The notes beneath the pieces were generated by a model, which had not been told where the DNA came from, did not search any database, and saw only the letters and a program-made list of their open reading frames with translations. From assembly GCA_023410475.1 (NCBI GenBank), contig JAEYPS010000010.1, forward strand, positions 22,757 through 86,756: a stretch of 64,000 bases of DNA. Direction: 5' to 3'. Positions 37,515 to 44,973 of the stretch are shown here, one piece after another; within the stretch, counting starts at the first letter, position 1; every line of letters starts with the position of its first letter. A program made the translations under genes and the position numbers. Source of the stretch: Bacillota bacterium (lineage in GTDB: Bacteria; Bacillota; Clostridia; Christensenellales; SZUA-584).

Positions 37515-38267
37515 ATGCAGAGCAAGAGTATCGCAATAATATTAAGCGTCTTGGCGGTGTTGACCGCTGTATTGCTGGCAGTCAATCTCATAGGTTTTAA
37601 GACCTCAGAAGCCGCCGTCCCCGTGTATGTGTCAGGCTCCGGCGAGGCCGCAGGCGATACTGTCAAGGTATACGGGCAGGGCAAGATATCCATTACGCCG
37701 GATCAGGCGACGATTACGTTCGGTTATAGGAATAAAAACGCCGATCCGCAAACCGCGCAGGAAGAGAACAAAGCGCAAATAAAGATGATTATCAGCGCTG
37801 TTAAAACGGCAGGCTTGGGTAACGCCGACCTTCAGACAATAAGCTATCAGGTATATCGGGATTGGGACAAAAAGTTTACCGTATTCAATATGATGCAGGT
37901 GAAGATAGGCGATATCGAAAAGACAAGCAGCATTATAAAGGCGGCGTATGACGCGGGCGCGAACGAGTTCTGGGATGTGCGGTTCGATATCATAAAGCGT
38001 CAGGAGGCATACACGGACGCGTTGCGCCTTGCAATGGGGCGCGCCAGAGAGAAGGCTGAAAAACTGGCAGCGGATGAAGGCCGTAAAATAGCGGGCGTAG
38101 TATCCGTCGAGGAAGGAACGCAGAGCAGCAGTTACTGGTATTCTTCGCCGTATACAAACTTCGTCGCGGAGCCGTCGTCTTCTTCGGGCGGCTATACGGA
38201 CGGCGGCATATCGTCGGGAGAGATGGAGATAAGCGCGATCGTAAACGTGACGTACCGTCTGGCATAA
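37515..38267 (+). CDS. SIMPL domain (DUF541) protein
   Basis: 250 residues with an N-terminal signal anchor (SIAIILSVLAVLTAVLLAVN). The SIMPL pattern follows: VKVYGQGKISITPDQATITF, GYRNKNADPQTAQEENKAQI, ISYQVYRDWDKKFTVFN and AREKAEKLAADEGRKIAGVV. Such proteins form oligomeric rings outside the membrane; their role is unclear (stress protection is proposed for some). Near the C-terminus is a Ser/Gly/Tyr-rich low-complexity stretch (SSYWYSSPYTNFV and SSSSGGYTDGG). GGGAGG is well placed before the ATG. Expression is probably controlled by the two palindromes upstream. Confidence 0.88.
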   Translation: MQSKSIAIILSVLAVLTAVLLAVNLIGFKTSEAAVPVYVSGSGEAAGDTVKVYGQGKISITPDQATITFGYRNKNADPQTAQEENKAQIKMIISAVKTAGLGNADLQTISYQVYRDWDKKFTVFNMMQVKIGDIEKTSSIIKAAYDAGANEFWDVRFDIIKRQEAYTDALRLAMGRAREKAEKLAADEGRKIAGVVSVEEGTQSSSYWYSSPYTNFVAEPSSSSGGYTDGGISSGEMEISAIVNVTYRLA

Positions 38268-38379
38268 AGGCTTGCAGAGTCCCTTACCCTTCTGAACAAC
38301 CGATTTGATGCGGCTGACGGCTGGCGCGGAAACACCTTTCTCAAACAGGTGATAACGGGAAATATGGCAAGCGCATAGA

Positions 38380-38417
38380 CCTGCTAAAAAAGCGCCCGAA
38401 GGCGCCTTTTAAGCAGG
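38380..38417. terminator. Long hairpin, probable bidirectional terminator
   Basis: A 17-bp stem with two mismatches (CCTGCT...GCGCC and GGCGCC...AGCAGG) around the loop CGAA, with A- and T-runs in its arms. It lies between the convergent SIMPL and GNAT genes and could end both transcripts. Confidence 0.6.
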
Positions 38418-38502
38418 CCTATAAATTATGTTGGTTGTTCTTATAATATATACCCCTGCGCTATGAACGATGTGTTAACGCAGCGTGTCTTTTTGTAAAA
38501 GC

Positions 38503-38961
38503 TTAAAGCTCTTTTATCATTGCGAGCCTGTCGTCGCCCGTGCCGTACTCGTCGAACGAGCCTTCCACAAGAGTAAACCCTAGTTTTTCGCGGTAGGTGG
38601 AAAGCGCCTTGAAGTTCGCGGGGTCTACTGTAAGCTGTATCGTCTCTATGCCGAGCTCGCTTATATCGGAGAACGCGTATTCGAGAAGCGCTACGCCTAT
38701 GTCATACCCGGAAAATGCGGGCAGCACCGCGACGCTCAAAAGATATGCGACTCTGGGGTCTGTCATGTCGCGTATAAAGTAGGAGCTCGCTATTGGCTCG
38801 TCGTCCTCGTCGGCGGCGATGTATATCCTGCCGTGGCGCATGAGCGGTATCACTACGTGCTCGCTAAGAGCCCCGCTGCCGAACGCCGCCCTTTCAATGC
38901 CCAGTATGTAATCGATCATATCGGGATCGGGCTTTTCCACCGCTTTGAATGTAATGGTCAT
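38503..38961 (-). CDS. GNAT family N-acetyltransferase
   Basis: 152 residues starting at ATG 38961. The upstream ATG GAG GAA codons contain the ribosome site GGAGGAA, so the shorter start is preferred. It has the acetyl-CoA fold: VAYLLSVAVLPAFSGYDIGV (strand 4 and the pyrophosphate loop region, here with a degenerate Q/R-x-x-G-x-G/A), LLEYAFSDISELGIETIQLT and NFKALSTYREKLGFTLVEG. It is of the RimI-like subgroup; the substrate is unknown. Single gene. Confidence 0.85.
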   Translation of the reverse strand: MTITFKAVEKPDPDMIDYILGIERAAFGSGALSEHVVIPLMRHGRIYIAADEDDEPIASSYFIRDMTDPRVAYLLSVAVLPAFSGYDIGVALLEYAFSDISELGIETIQLTVDPANFKALSTYREKLGFTLVEGSFDEYGTGDDRLAMIKEL

Positions 38962-39026
38962 AAATTCCTCCATAAAGTATTAAAAGATAACGCAGGCTGA
39001 TATATTTATCAAACAAGCGTTGCTGT

Positions 39027-39749
39027 TTACTTTAAGCCTGAATACTCGGCCGCGTAAGCATCCTTGCTTTTATCGCCCCCGCTGTCTATCAGCGAATCTG
39101 CCCGAAAGCTGAGCGCCGCTCCGTCGCCGATTATTATGTGGTCTATAAGCTCTATCCCCAGTGTGCCCAGCGCGCTTCTTATATCATGAGTTGCACTTAT
39201 GTCGGCGCCTGAAGGAGTAACGTCCCCGCCAGGGTGGTTGTGGGCGACGATGCCCTTAACGGCCCGGTGGCGGATAGCTCCCGCCGCGAGTTTTCCGATG
39301 TTTACCGGGGCCTCCTGCATATCTCCCTCCGAGAGCCGCTCATAATGAATGACCCTTCCCTGCGTATCGAGCCATATGACGTAAAACTGCTCGTAAGGCT
39401 TGCCGAAAAGAAGGGATCTCGCAAACGCACACGCGTCCTTTAAAGACTTTATACAGGGGCGCTTTTTAAGCTTGCTGCGCTCATACGCCCGAAACAGCTC
39501 CGGAAACATAGTAAGGTACGCCGCCGCGCGCCTGCCAATTCCTTCTGTGCGCTCAAGGTCCTTCACGTCCGCCTCAAGAACGCCCGAAAGGCTGCCGAAC
39601 GCGCCGATCAGCCTGTTGGCGACGGCGTTCGTATCTGCCCTCGGAATGACGTGAAACAGCAGATATTCAAGTATTTCGTGTTCTGCAGACCCCTCGAGCC
39701 CTTCGCGTAGCAGTCTTTCCGTGAGGCGCTGCCGATGGCCTTCATGCAT
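39027..39749 (-). CDS. radC: RadC family JAB-domain protein
   Basis: 240 residues. The N-terminus has a helix-hairpin-helix-like segment (DLERTEGIGRRAAAYL) and the C-terminal half a JAB/MPN metalloprotease fold with HNHPGGDVTPSGADI, giving the H-x-H...D zinc ligands. DHIIIGDGAALSFRADSLI closes the domain. RadC was once linked to DNA repair; its actual role is unsettled. The order radC, fmdB-like, corA (all minus strand) suggests a loose cluster read from corA. Confidence 0.94.
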   Translation of the reverse strand: MHEGHRQRLTERLLREGLEGSAEHEILEYLLFHVIPRADTNAVANRLIGAFGSLSGVLEADVKDLERTEGIGRRAAAYLTMFPELFRAYERSKLKKRPCIKSLKDACAFARSLLFGKPYEQFYVIWLDTQGRVIHYERLSEGDMQEAPVNIGKLAAGAIRHRAVKGIVAHNHPGGDVTPSGADISATHDIRSALGTLGIELIDHIIIGDGAALSFRADSLIDSGGDKSKDAYAAEYSGLK

Positions 39750-39768
39750 CGTGCCTCCAAGTTATACG

Positions 39769-39975
39769 TTAAGAGCAGCAGCCTTTGCAGGCGCTGCAGT
39801 TGCCTGTGCTGCAGGCGCCCCCTCCATGGCCTCCTCCTCCGAAATAGCATTTGCCCTGATAAAAGCGCTTCGTGTTTTGCGAAGCGCACGCCGGGCAGGC
39901 AGGTTTGCTGTCCGGGTTTGTCAGCTCCTCAAAGACGGCTTTGCAGTCTTCGCATATGTATTTAAGCAGCGGCAT
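39769..39975 (-). CDS. FmdB-like zinc ribbon protein
   Basis: 68 residues. LLKYICEDCKAVFEEL, KPACPACASQNTKRF give the CxxC...CxxC zinc ribbon of the FmdB family. The tail is unusual, glycine- and cysteine-rich (YFGGGGHGGGACSTGNCSAC, then KGCC), adding five more cysteines and a histidine that could bind a second metal. It lies between corA and radC, 20 nt from each, which fits co-transcription. The function is unknown; a regulatory or metal-storage role is a guess. Confidence 0.85.
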   Translation of the reverse strand: MPLLKYICEDCKAVFEELTNPDSKPACPACASQNTKRFYQGKCYFGGGGHGGGACSTGNCSACKGCCS

Positions 39976-39996
39976 CGTTTTCCTCCATTCGCGGGG

Positions 39997-40935
39997 CTAT
40001 AGCATCTTTTTACGCCAGAGCCACAGCGCGGCTCCAACTGTCAATGCAATAGAGCTGCCTGTTATTATCCAGAAGCCCCCTGGCATATCGAGAAACGGCA
40101 CGTCGAGGTTCATTCCCCACAGGCTCGCAATAAGCGTGGGCACAGCGAGTATTATTGTTACCGACGTCAAGAACTTCATGACGATGTTGAGGTTATTTGA
40201 AATCACCGACGCGAACGCGTCCATCGTGCCCGCGAGTATGTCCCTGTAGATAGTACACATCTCTATGGCCTGCTTGTTTTCGACTATTACGTCCTCCAAA
40301 AGCTCCTCGTCGTCCGGATAACGCTTTATCATCGTGGTTTTCATCATCTTTTCGAGCACTGTCTCGTTTGCCTTCAGCGAGGTCGCGAAATACACAAGGG
40401 ATTTTTCGAGCTTTAGCATCTGTATCAGCTCGCGGTTTTTCATAGATTTGTGCAGCGCGTTTTCCACCTGAGTGCTCGCTTTGTCTATCTGGCGAAGGTG
40501 CTGCAAAAAACGCGACGAGTTTTTGAACAGCAGCTGATAGACGAACCGCGTCTTTTTGCTGCAGTCGAAGCCCCTCACGCGCCCTTTTGCGAAATCCTCA
40601 ATTATAGTTGTTTCCTCGAGGCATACGGTTATTATGTTGTTGTCGGTGATGATAATGCCAAGAGGCATTGTATTATACAAAAACGACGTTCCCTCCGGTT
40701 CGACAACAGGGATGTCGACAAGTATCAAAACCGCGTTATCTTCCTTGTCGATACGCGGAGTCTCTTCTTCGTCGAGCGCAGCAGATAACAGGCTAATATC
40801 GACACCGTAGTCTTTGGAGATAAACTCCAGTTCTTCTTTGCTGGGGTCGGTAAGGTTAATCCACGAGCACTGGCATGGCTCGCAGCCACAGTCGAGCGAA
40901 CCGTTTTCGTATCTGAAATAGTTTATCATTGGCAA
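39997..40935 (-). CDS. corA: CorA family Mg2+ transporter
   Basis: 312 residues. The protein is a pentameric divalent cation channel: a large cytoplasmic domain (1-~250), then two C-terminal membrane helices. The diagnostic GMN is in SLWGMNLDVPFL after helix 1, followed by FWIITGSSIALTVGAALWLW. It is of the short CorA subtype common in Firmicutes (starting MPMINYFRYENG). Upstream are ~200 nt with a consensus promoter, a six-codon frame and two hairpins, so leader-based control is likely. It probably heads a corA-fmdB-like-radC unit. Confidence 0.95.
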   Translation of the reverse strand: MPMINYFRYENGSLDCGCEPCQCSWINLTDPSKEELEFISKDYGVDISLLSAALDEEETPRIDKEDNAVLILVDIPVVEPEGTSFLYNTMPLGIIITDNNIITVCLEETTIIEDFAKGRVRGFDCSKKTRFVYQLLFKNSSRFLQHLRQIDKASTQVENALHKSMKNRELIQMLKLEKSLVYFATSLKANETVLEKMMKTTMIKRYPDDEELLEDVIVENKQAIEMCTIYRDILAGTMDAFASVISNNLNIVMKFLTSVTIILAVPTLIASLWGMNLDVPFLDMPGGFWIITGSSIALTVGAALWLWRKKML

Positions 40936-40939
40936 GCAC

Positions 40940-41165
40940 CGCCTTTCTTAAGATACCCAAAAGCTATTGATCTTTGGGCTTGCAGCGGTGTGCACCATTT
41001 AGCTTGCGTTATGGTATGCACGCCGCTTGTGTGTTGCATGTCTTCGTTTAGGGTCTGCGTCCACGCATACCACCTCCGTAAAATGTTGTGTGTATTTCGA
41101 GAGCCAAATTTCATGCGCTCAAAACCTTAGTTAATTATAGCACGTGAATAAAATAAATCAACAAA
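40940..41165 (-). promoter_or_regulatory. corA promoter and structured leader
   Basis: On the minus strand a promoter TTGATT-16-TATAAT (ending at 41134) precedes a leader of ~190 nt. It holds a six-codon frame (41048-41068), an imperfect long hairpin (AGCGGCGTGCATACCAT with ATGGTGCACACCGCT, about 40986-41027) and a second hairpin CCCAAAG/CTTTTGGG nearer the corA start. No match to the M-box consensus was seen. Control by Mg2+ through translation of the small frame is an inference from analogous mgtA/corA leaders. Confidence 0.5.
41048..41068 (-). CDS. Possible corA leader peptide (6 residues, MRGRRP)
   Basis: ATG with a strong GGAGGTGG site directly upstream, then five codons rich in Arg and ending in Pro, then TAA. 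It lies in the corA leader before the long hairpin. Its size and Arg/Pro content recall translated leader peptides of Mg2+ transporter genes. It could be chance. Confidence 0.35.
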   Translation of the reverse strand: MRGRRP

Positions 41166-41204
41166 AGATGCGGGCGCGCAAATTCTTAAAACCGTCATGT
41201 ATAT

Positions 41205-41233
41205 TTGACACGCGTTATGGCCAGATTTATAAT
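41205..41233 (+). promoter_or_regulatory. Consensus sigma-A promoter of the structured RNA
   Basis: TTGACA (41205-41210) and TATAAT (41228-41233) are both perfect and separated by exactly 17 bp. Transcription should begin near 41240, at the first base of the closing stem of the RNA. It is divergent from the corA promoter. Confidence 0.85.
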
Positions 41234-41239
41234 TATAGA

Positions 41240-41540
41240 GCGGCGTGTCTGTGGTTGAAAGTCGATGCCAGCCGCGGGCGAAACGACCCACGTAATCCGA
41301 TCAGTTTCGGTGAGCATGGCGCGGTTTAGAAGTAAGCCCGGCCGGTAATTTTTATCCGAGAGGCATAGTAGTGGGGAAGGTTAATCTTTTATGAGCGAAA
41401 TGCCCAGCCGGCGGATGTGGGGGCAAAGACCAGGTCAGACGCCGCACTATTTTTGAAACACGGCAGGCGGTCAGGGGCCGCCGGGCCGGATTAAGGACAG
41501 CCGGAAAATTTGCAAAACCGGCTGTTCTGTTTTTTATTAT
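41240..41540 (+). ncRNA. Independent structured non-coding RNA, class not recognised
   Basis: This region has its own consensus promoter and terminator and no reading frame. The core is closed by GCGGCG(TG)TCTG (41240-41251) pairing with CAGACGCCGC (41436-41445). Inside are CCGA/TCGG (41297-41310), GCCGG (41341-41345) with CCGGC (41408-41412), and GGCAT (41362-41366) with ATGCC (41400-41404), nested as expected for one folded domain of ~205 nt. A GGCGG/CCGCC hairpin (~41467-41483) and the terminator follow. It lacks the conserved cores of RNase P, tmRNA and SRP RNA. Size and host would suit the raiA RNA class, but I cannot confirm that. Confidence 0.7.
41497..41540 (+). terminator. Rho-independent terminator of the structured RNA
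   Basis: ACAGCCGG (41497-41504) and CCGGCTGT (41518-41525) form a perfect 8-bp stem with a 13-nt A/T-rich loop, followed by TCTGTTTTTTATT. Confidence 0.9.
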
Positions 41541-41676
41541 ATTTCAGACTGTTCACGGAATCGGGTTTATCTCTAAAAACCGGGAATGGCCGGGTTTGTT
41601 TTTACTTATATAATATGGTATCGTTTCTTTAAGGCATTCATACGATTCTATTAAATTTAACAGTGAGGCAAAAATA

Positions 41677-41874
41677 ATGAACTTTAAACTGATAAGGAAT
41701 CTATGGCTATTAACAGGATTATTCACGCTGGCATCTTTAATAATAAACTTAACTGGCAATATGTCGATTCTGCTGATTGCTTACGGGATCACACTTGTTC
41801 TCGTGCTGACTTGCGCTTATATTTACCACCGAAAAGGCATTAAAGATAATACGGAAGAGAAAAAAAGTAAATAA
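41677..41874 (+). CDS. Small two-helix membrane protein
   Basis: 65 residues with two hydrophobic helices (WLLTGLFTLASLIINLTG and ILLIAYGITLVLVLTCAYIY) and a charged tail (KGIKDNTEEKKSK). GTGAGG lies ~10 nt before ATG. No family is recognised. It is downstream of the structured RNA, but the terminator between them argues for separate expression. It is AT-rich. Convergent with rsmG. Confidence 0.6.
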   Translation: MNFKLIRNLWLLTGLFTLASLIINLTGNMSILLIAYGITLVLVLTCAYIYHRKGIKDNTEEKKSK

Positions 41875-41912
41875 TCTAGCGGTTTTAACCAGCAGCTTTT
41901 CTTTGTTTATCT

Positions 41913-42608
41913 TTACAGAGGATTTGATTTTATCTTTGAAAATCTGCGCGGATATAAGTCCGGCGCGGGTTTTTGCTTTTCTATAAGTATTATTGCGCCG
42001 GGGTCTATGAAATGCGCATCGTTTACGCGGCAGCCGAGCGTCTTTATCGCACCTGGCGCTTGAGAGAGCTCTTCCTCATAGCTCTCGCCCTTCCACGCGG
42101 CGAAGGCTCCGCCTACCCGAATGAACGCAGCGCAAAGCTCTAAGAGCATATTAAGAGGAGCGACAGCTCGCGATAGCACGAAGTCGAAACTCTCGCGCAG
42201 TAAGCCTCTTGCCTCCTCCTCGGCGCGCCCCGCAATAACGGTAACGCCAACTCCAAGCTTATCGGCGGCGCGCTTTATGAACTCGCACTTCTTGGCCGAC
42301 GAATCGAGCAGAGTCATTTCAATATCGGGGCGCAGCAGCTTTACGGGCATGCCGGGAAAGCCCGCGCCCGAGCCTATGTCTATAACACCGGAGCCCGAAG
42401 GGATATCAAGGAACGAAAAAACGCGCGCGCTGTCCGAGAAGTGCTGCTTCGCGGCTTGCTCTTCGTCCGTTATGCGCGTCAGGTTCATATGCTTGTTTGC
42501 CTCAAAGACGAGTTTATAGTATTCCTCGCAAAGCGCTATCTGTGTTTGCTCGTATGTTATTCCCGCTTCGTCGAGGCTGCGACTCAGAGATTCGCGGAAT
42601 ATGCTCAT
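41913..42608 (-). CDS. rsmG: 16S rRNA (guanine-527-N7) methyltransferase
   Basis: 231 residues from ATG 42608, which overlaps the ispE stop (ATGA). A longer frame would run far into ispE. The SAM-binding motif VIDIGSGAGFPGMPVKLLRP, then MTLLDSSAKKCEFIKRA and SFDFVLSRAVAPLNMLLELC are characteristic of RsmG (GidB). It methylates G527 of 16S rRNA; loss gives low-level streptomycin resistance in other bacteria. Here it is coupled to ispE rather than to mnmG/parA as is common. Confidence 0.96.
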   Translation of the reverse strand: MSIFRESLSRSLDEAGITYEQTQIALCEEYYKLVFEANKHMNLTRITDEEQAAKQHFSDSARVFSFLDIPSGSGVIDIGSGAGFPGMPVKLLRPDIEMTLLDSSAKKCEFIKRAADKLGVGVTVIAGRAEEEARGLLRESFDFVLSRAVAPLNMLLELCAAFIRVGGAFAAWKGESYEEELSQAPGAIKTLGCRVNDAHFIDPGAIILIEKQKPAPDLYPRRFSKIKSNPL

Positions 42609-43462
42609 TGCTCTTCGATAACCTCCACTCCCATGGCTGTCGGCCGAAAAGCGCCGCACAGCTCGAAATCGCCTTTTACCCTCTCCGCTGTTTCGCGGGC
42701 GGCCTCATATGTTTCAAAAGCGGCAAATACCGCGCTGCCCGAGCCTGTCATGAACGCCTTACCGGCGCCCGCGGCTTTAAGAGCATCCGCCGCCTTCAGT
42801 ATGGCGGGAGCCACGCTGAGCGCAGCCATACCAAGAGCGTTGCCCGCGTATCTGTTAAAAAGCTCTGCGTCGCCTTTAAGCACCGCATATTTAACTGAAT
42901 CTATGCTTACATGGGCGGAACCGATGTAGTTCATGAACGCCTCGGCTGTGGAGACGCCCTGGTGCGGCTTTACCACGGCGTAGAACATGGGTTTCGCGGC
43001 ATTGAGAGGGGTCAGCCGCTCACCTATGCCTTTAGCTCGGGCGAGACCGCCCGTAAGCGCGAACGGAACGTCGGCGCCAACCGAAACCGCGATGCCGTTT
43101 AAAGCTTCAAAGCTCAAAGTGGTCTCATAAAGCCTGTCTAGGCCGACGAGCACTGCCGCCGCGTCGGCGCTTGCGCCGCCTAGACCCGCCATGCGGGGTA
43201 TGCTCTTTTGTATAGATATATCAGCGCCTTGCGAGCCGGTAAACTTTAAAAACGCCTCGGCGGCTCTATAAGCCGTGTTGTCCTGCCCGGTCGCCCAGTC
43301 CTTGTCCATCCGCACCGTTACGCCCTCGGCCTTTTCTATCATGACGGTGTCATACAGCGATATGCTTTGCATTATCGTGTCGAGCTCGTGGTAACCGTCT
43401 TCCCGCTTGCCTGTTATATCGAGCGAAAGATTGAGTTTTGCGTATGCTTTTAGAGTTATCAT
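42605..43462 (-). CDS. ispE: 4-diphosphocytidyl-2-C-methyl-D-erythritol kinase
   Basis: 285 residues. This GHMP kinase phosphorylates CDP-methylerythritol in the MEP pathway, the step between the two activities of IspDF. AYAKLNLSLDITGKREDGYH at the N-terminus, the ATP loop PRMAGLGGASADAAAVLVGL and AFMTGSGSAVFAAF near the end are diagnostic. It overlaps the upstream Fe-S gene by 1 nt (TAATG) and the downstream rsmG by 4 nt, so three genes are translationally coupled. Confidence 0.96.
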   Translation of the reverse strand: MITLKAYAKLNLSLDITGKREDGYHELDTIMQSISLYDTVMIEKAEGVTVRMDKDWATGQDNTAYRAAEAFLKFTGSQGADISIQKSIPRMAGLGGASADAAAVLVGLDRLYETTLSFEALNGIAVSVGADVPFALTGGLARAKGIGERLTPLNAAKPMFYAVVKPHQGVSTAEAFMNYIGSAHVSIDSVKYAVLKGDAELFNRYAGNALGMAALSVAPAILKAADALKAAGAGKAFMTGSGSAVFAAFETYEAARETAERVKGDFELCGAFRPTAMGVEVIEEQ

Positions 43463-44325
43463 TAGCTGTCTCCCGTAAGCTTTTTATGCGCCCAAAGGGC
43501 GTGAGTCTTTACCGGATCGTCCGCTGTCTCGGCAAGACGCCGTAGTTCTTCTGTAAGTTCACGCATATTTGCGGCGCCCGCGTAAAGCGCCGCCTGCGAC
43601 AGTACGCGCTGTGTCCGCGCCATGTTGGCGCCCGCCAGTTCCTTAAGCTTGTACTTGTATCCGCCGCAGAGAAGTTCTTTTACTGAGAACTCAAACGGCC
43701 GGGATGTTTCTTTGGTATTCAGAGGACACACGCTCTGGCACCTCTCGCACCCGAGCAGCTGATAGACCCCTTCCCGCAGCGCCTGTGGCACTACGCCGTG
43801 CATATGTGCGCGGACACAAAAATCTAAGTTGTCGACTGCCGCGCAATGCTGTTTGCACGCTCCGCAGTGCAGACACTCTCCGCGCTTATGTCCGTACTCC
43901 TCCGGTTGTCCCGCGGATGAGATTATAGTCTGTATGCAAACATGCGAGCCAAAAGCATCGTGGTAGTAAAAGCCGTTGTCGCCAATAAAGCCCCCCGTGC
44001 CAAGCGCCGCCGCCTTAGCGGATATAGACGCGGTGTGCAGCGCCTGCGCTCCGCTTTCACGTATAAATGCCGTGAGAGCTTTCGCCGCGCCGTACGCCAT
44101 GTTTGACGCTATGTAATAGGGCGAGAGCGCGATATTGCCATTCGACGCCGCTTTTGCCGGAAGATACGCCATGAACAGCACGATAATGCACGAAGCTGCG
44201 CTGACGAGTGAGGCTGCGGGCAGGCATTCCCCCTTGACGGTGATCATATCATCAGCGGGCGCAAATCGTATGTCGGTTATGCCAAGAGCAATTGAGCGCT
44301 CCCGTATGTCGCCATTACTAAGCAT
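43462..44325 (-). CDS. QueG-like double-cluster 4Fe-4S protein
   Basis: 287 residues. The C-terminal half shows ECLHCGACKQHCAAVD and LLGCERCQSVCPLNTKE, the eight cysteines of two [4Fe-4S] clusters as in epoxyqueuosine reductase, followed by a short HEAT-like helical end (LTEELRRLAETADDPVKTHA). The N-terminal ~150 residues would bind the corrinoid cofactor but are divergent from true QueG. It heads the operon with ispE and rsmG. It is larger than its relative at 12204 and is the better QueG candidate of the two. Confidence 0.7.
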   Translation of the reverse strand: MLSNGDIRERSIALGITDIRFAPADDMITVKGECLPAASLVSAASCIIVLFMAYLPAKAASNGNIALSPYYIASNMAYGAAKALTAFIRESGAQALHTASISAKAAALGTGGFIGDNGFYYHDAFGSHVCIQTIISSAGQPEEYGHKRGECLHCGACKQHCAAVDNLDFCVRAHMHGVVPQALREGVYQLLGCERCQSVCPLNTKETSRPFEFSVKELLCGGYKYKLKELAGANMARTQRVLSQAALYAGAANMRELTEELRRLAETADDPVKTHALWAHKKLTGDS

Positions 44326-44466
44326 AAAAAAATTATTACATAAATATTTGAAAATAACAACGAGGGAGGATAAAAATGTTGCTACTTCTGAGGCCGTGAT
44401 ATATAATTGTGCAATAAATAATTATTGGTTTTGGTGAAATTCTAGTCAAAGGATCGCTGTCTGTTT

Positions 44467-44973
44467 ATGAAAAGGTTAACACTGTTGGTATTGATAATAT
44501 GCGTGGCTCTGGCTGCCGCGTGCTCTGCTCCCGCTACCGTAAGCACGGCTATCGGAGAGTTCGAGATGGGTCAGGAAATTATGGAAAGCATCGAGGACGA
44601 TCAGGGAAACAGCTATGTGCCCGCCTCGGGCAATACGCTGCTCGTTGTGTATATGACGCCCGCCGCGGGCACGAACGTAACCGAGGATCAGGCGCAAGCG
44701 TTCTTCAACAGCGGAACGAAGATTACTATAGATGATCAGAGCTACAACATGGTTTGCATCGCGTTTGAGATGACGGGCGGCACGCTGCGCTACGGGCTCG
44801 TGTTCGAGATCAGCGATAAGGGATACGCAAACAAACAGCCCGATATAAAGCTGAGCATACCTCAGTCCGCTCCCGCCGCGACTCCCGCTCCTACGCCCAC
44901 GCCCGCTCCTACGCCGGTGGAACCCGCAGACCCTGAGGTCAGTCCCACAGAGAATACTGAGACGGATTCTTAA
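44467..44973 (+). CDS. Lipoprotein with Pro/Thr-rich tail, unknown function
   Basis: 168 residues. The signal peptide has a lipobox (LAAACS). The mature part is a beta-rich domain (VPASGNTLLVVYMTPAAGTN; TIDDQSYNMVCIAFEMTGGT) like the immunoglobulin-fold DUF4352 lipoproteins, followed by a low-complexity tail of alternating Ala, Pro and Thr (TPAPTPTPAPTPVEPADP). Its last 35 bp overlap the 3' end of the convergent ttcA-like gene. A seven-codon frame with a very strong ribosome site (GAGGGAGG) precedes it at 44376. Confidence 0.65.
   Translation: MKRLTLLVLIICVALAAACSAPATVSTAIGEFEMGQEIMESIEDDQGNSYVPASGNTLLVVYMTPAAGTNVTEDQAQAFFNSGTKITIDDQSYNMVCIAFEMTGGTLRYGLVFEISDKGYANKQPDIKLSIPQSAPAATPAPTPTPAPTPVEPADPEVSPTENTETDS

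Noticed and set aside
40926..41114. A 62-codon frame in the corA leader
   Set aside because: It overlaps the hairpins and the better-supported six-codon frame, has no sensible composition, and its own start has no ribosome site.
41240..41540. RNase P RNA, tmRNA, SRP RNA or a cobalamin/SAM-type riboswitch
   Set aside because: The invariant blocks of each (for example GAGGAAAGTCC, the tmRNA tag ends, GGAAGGAAGCAGC, the B12 box) are absent, and the RNA ends in its own terminator without a linked gene.
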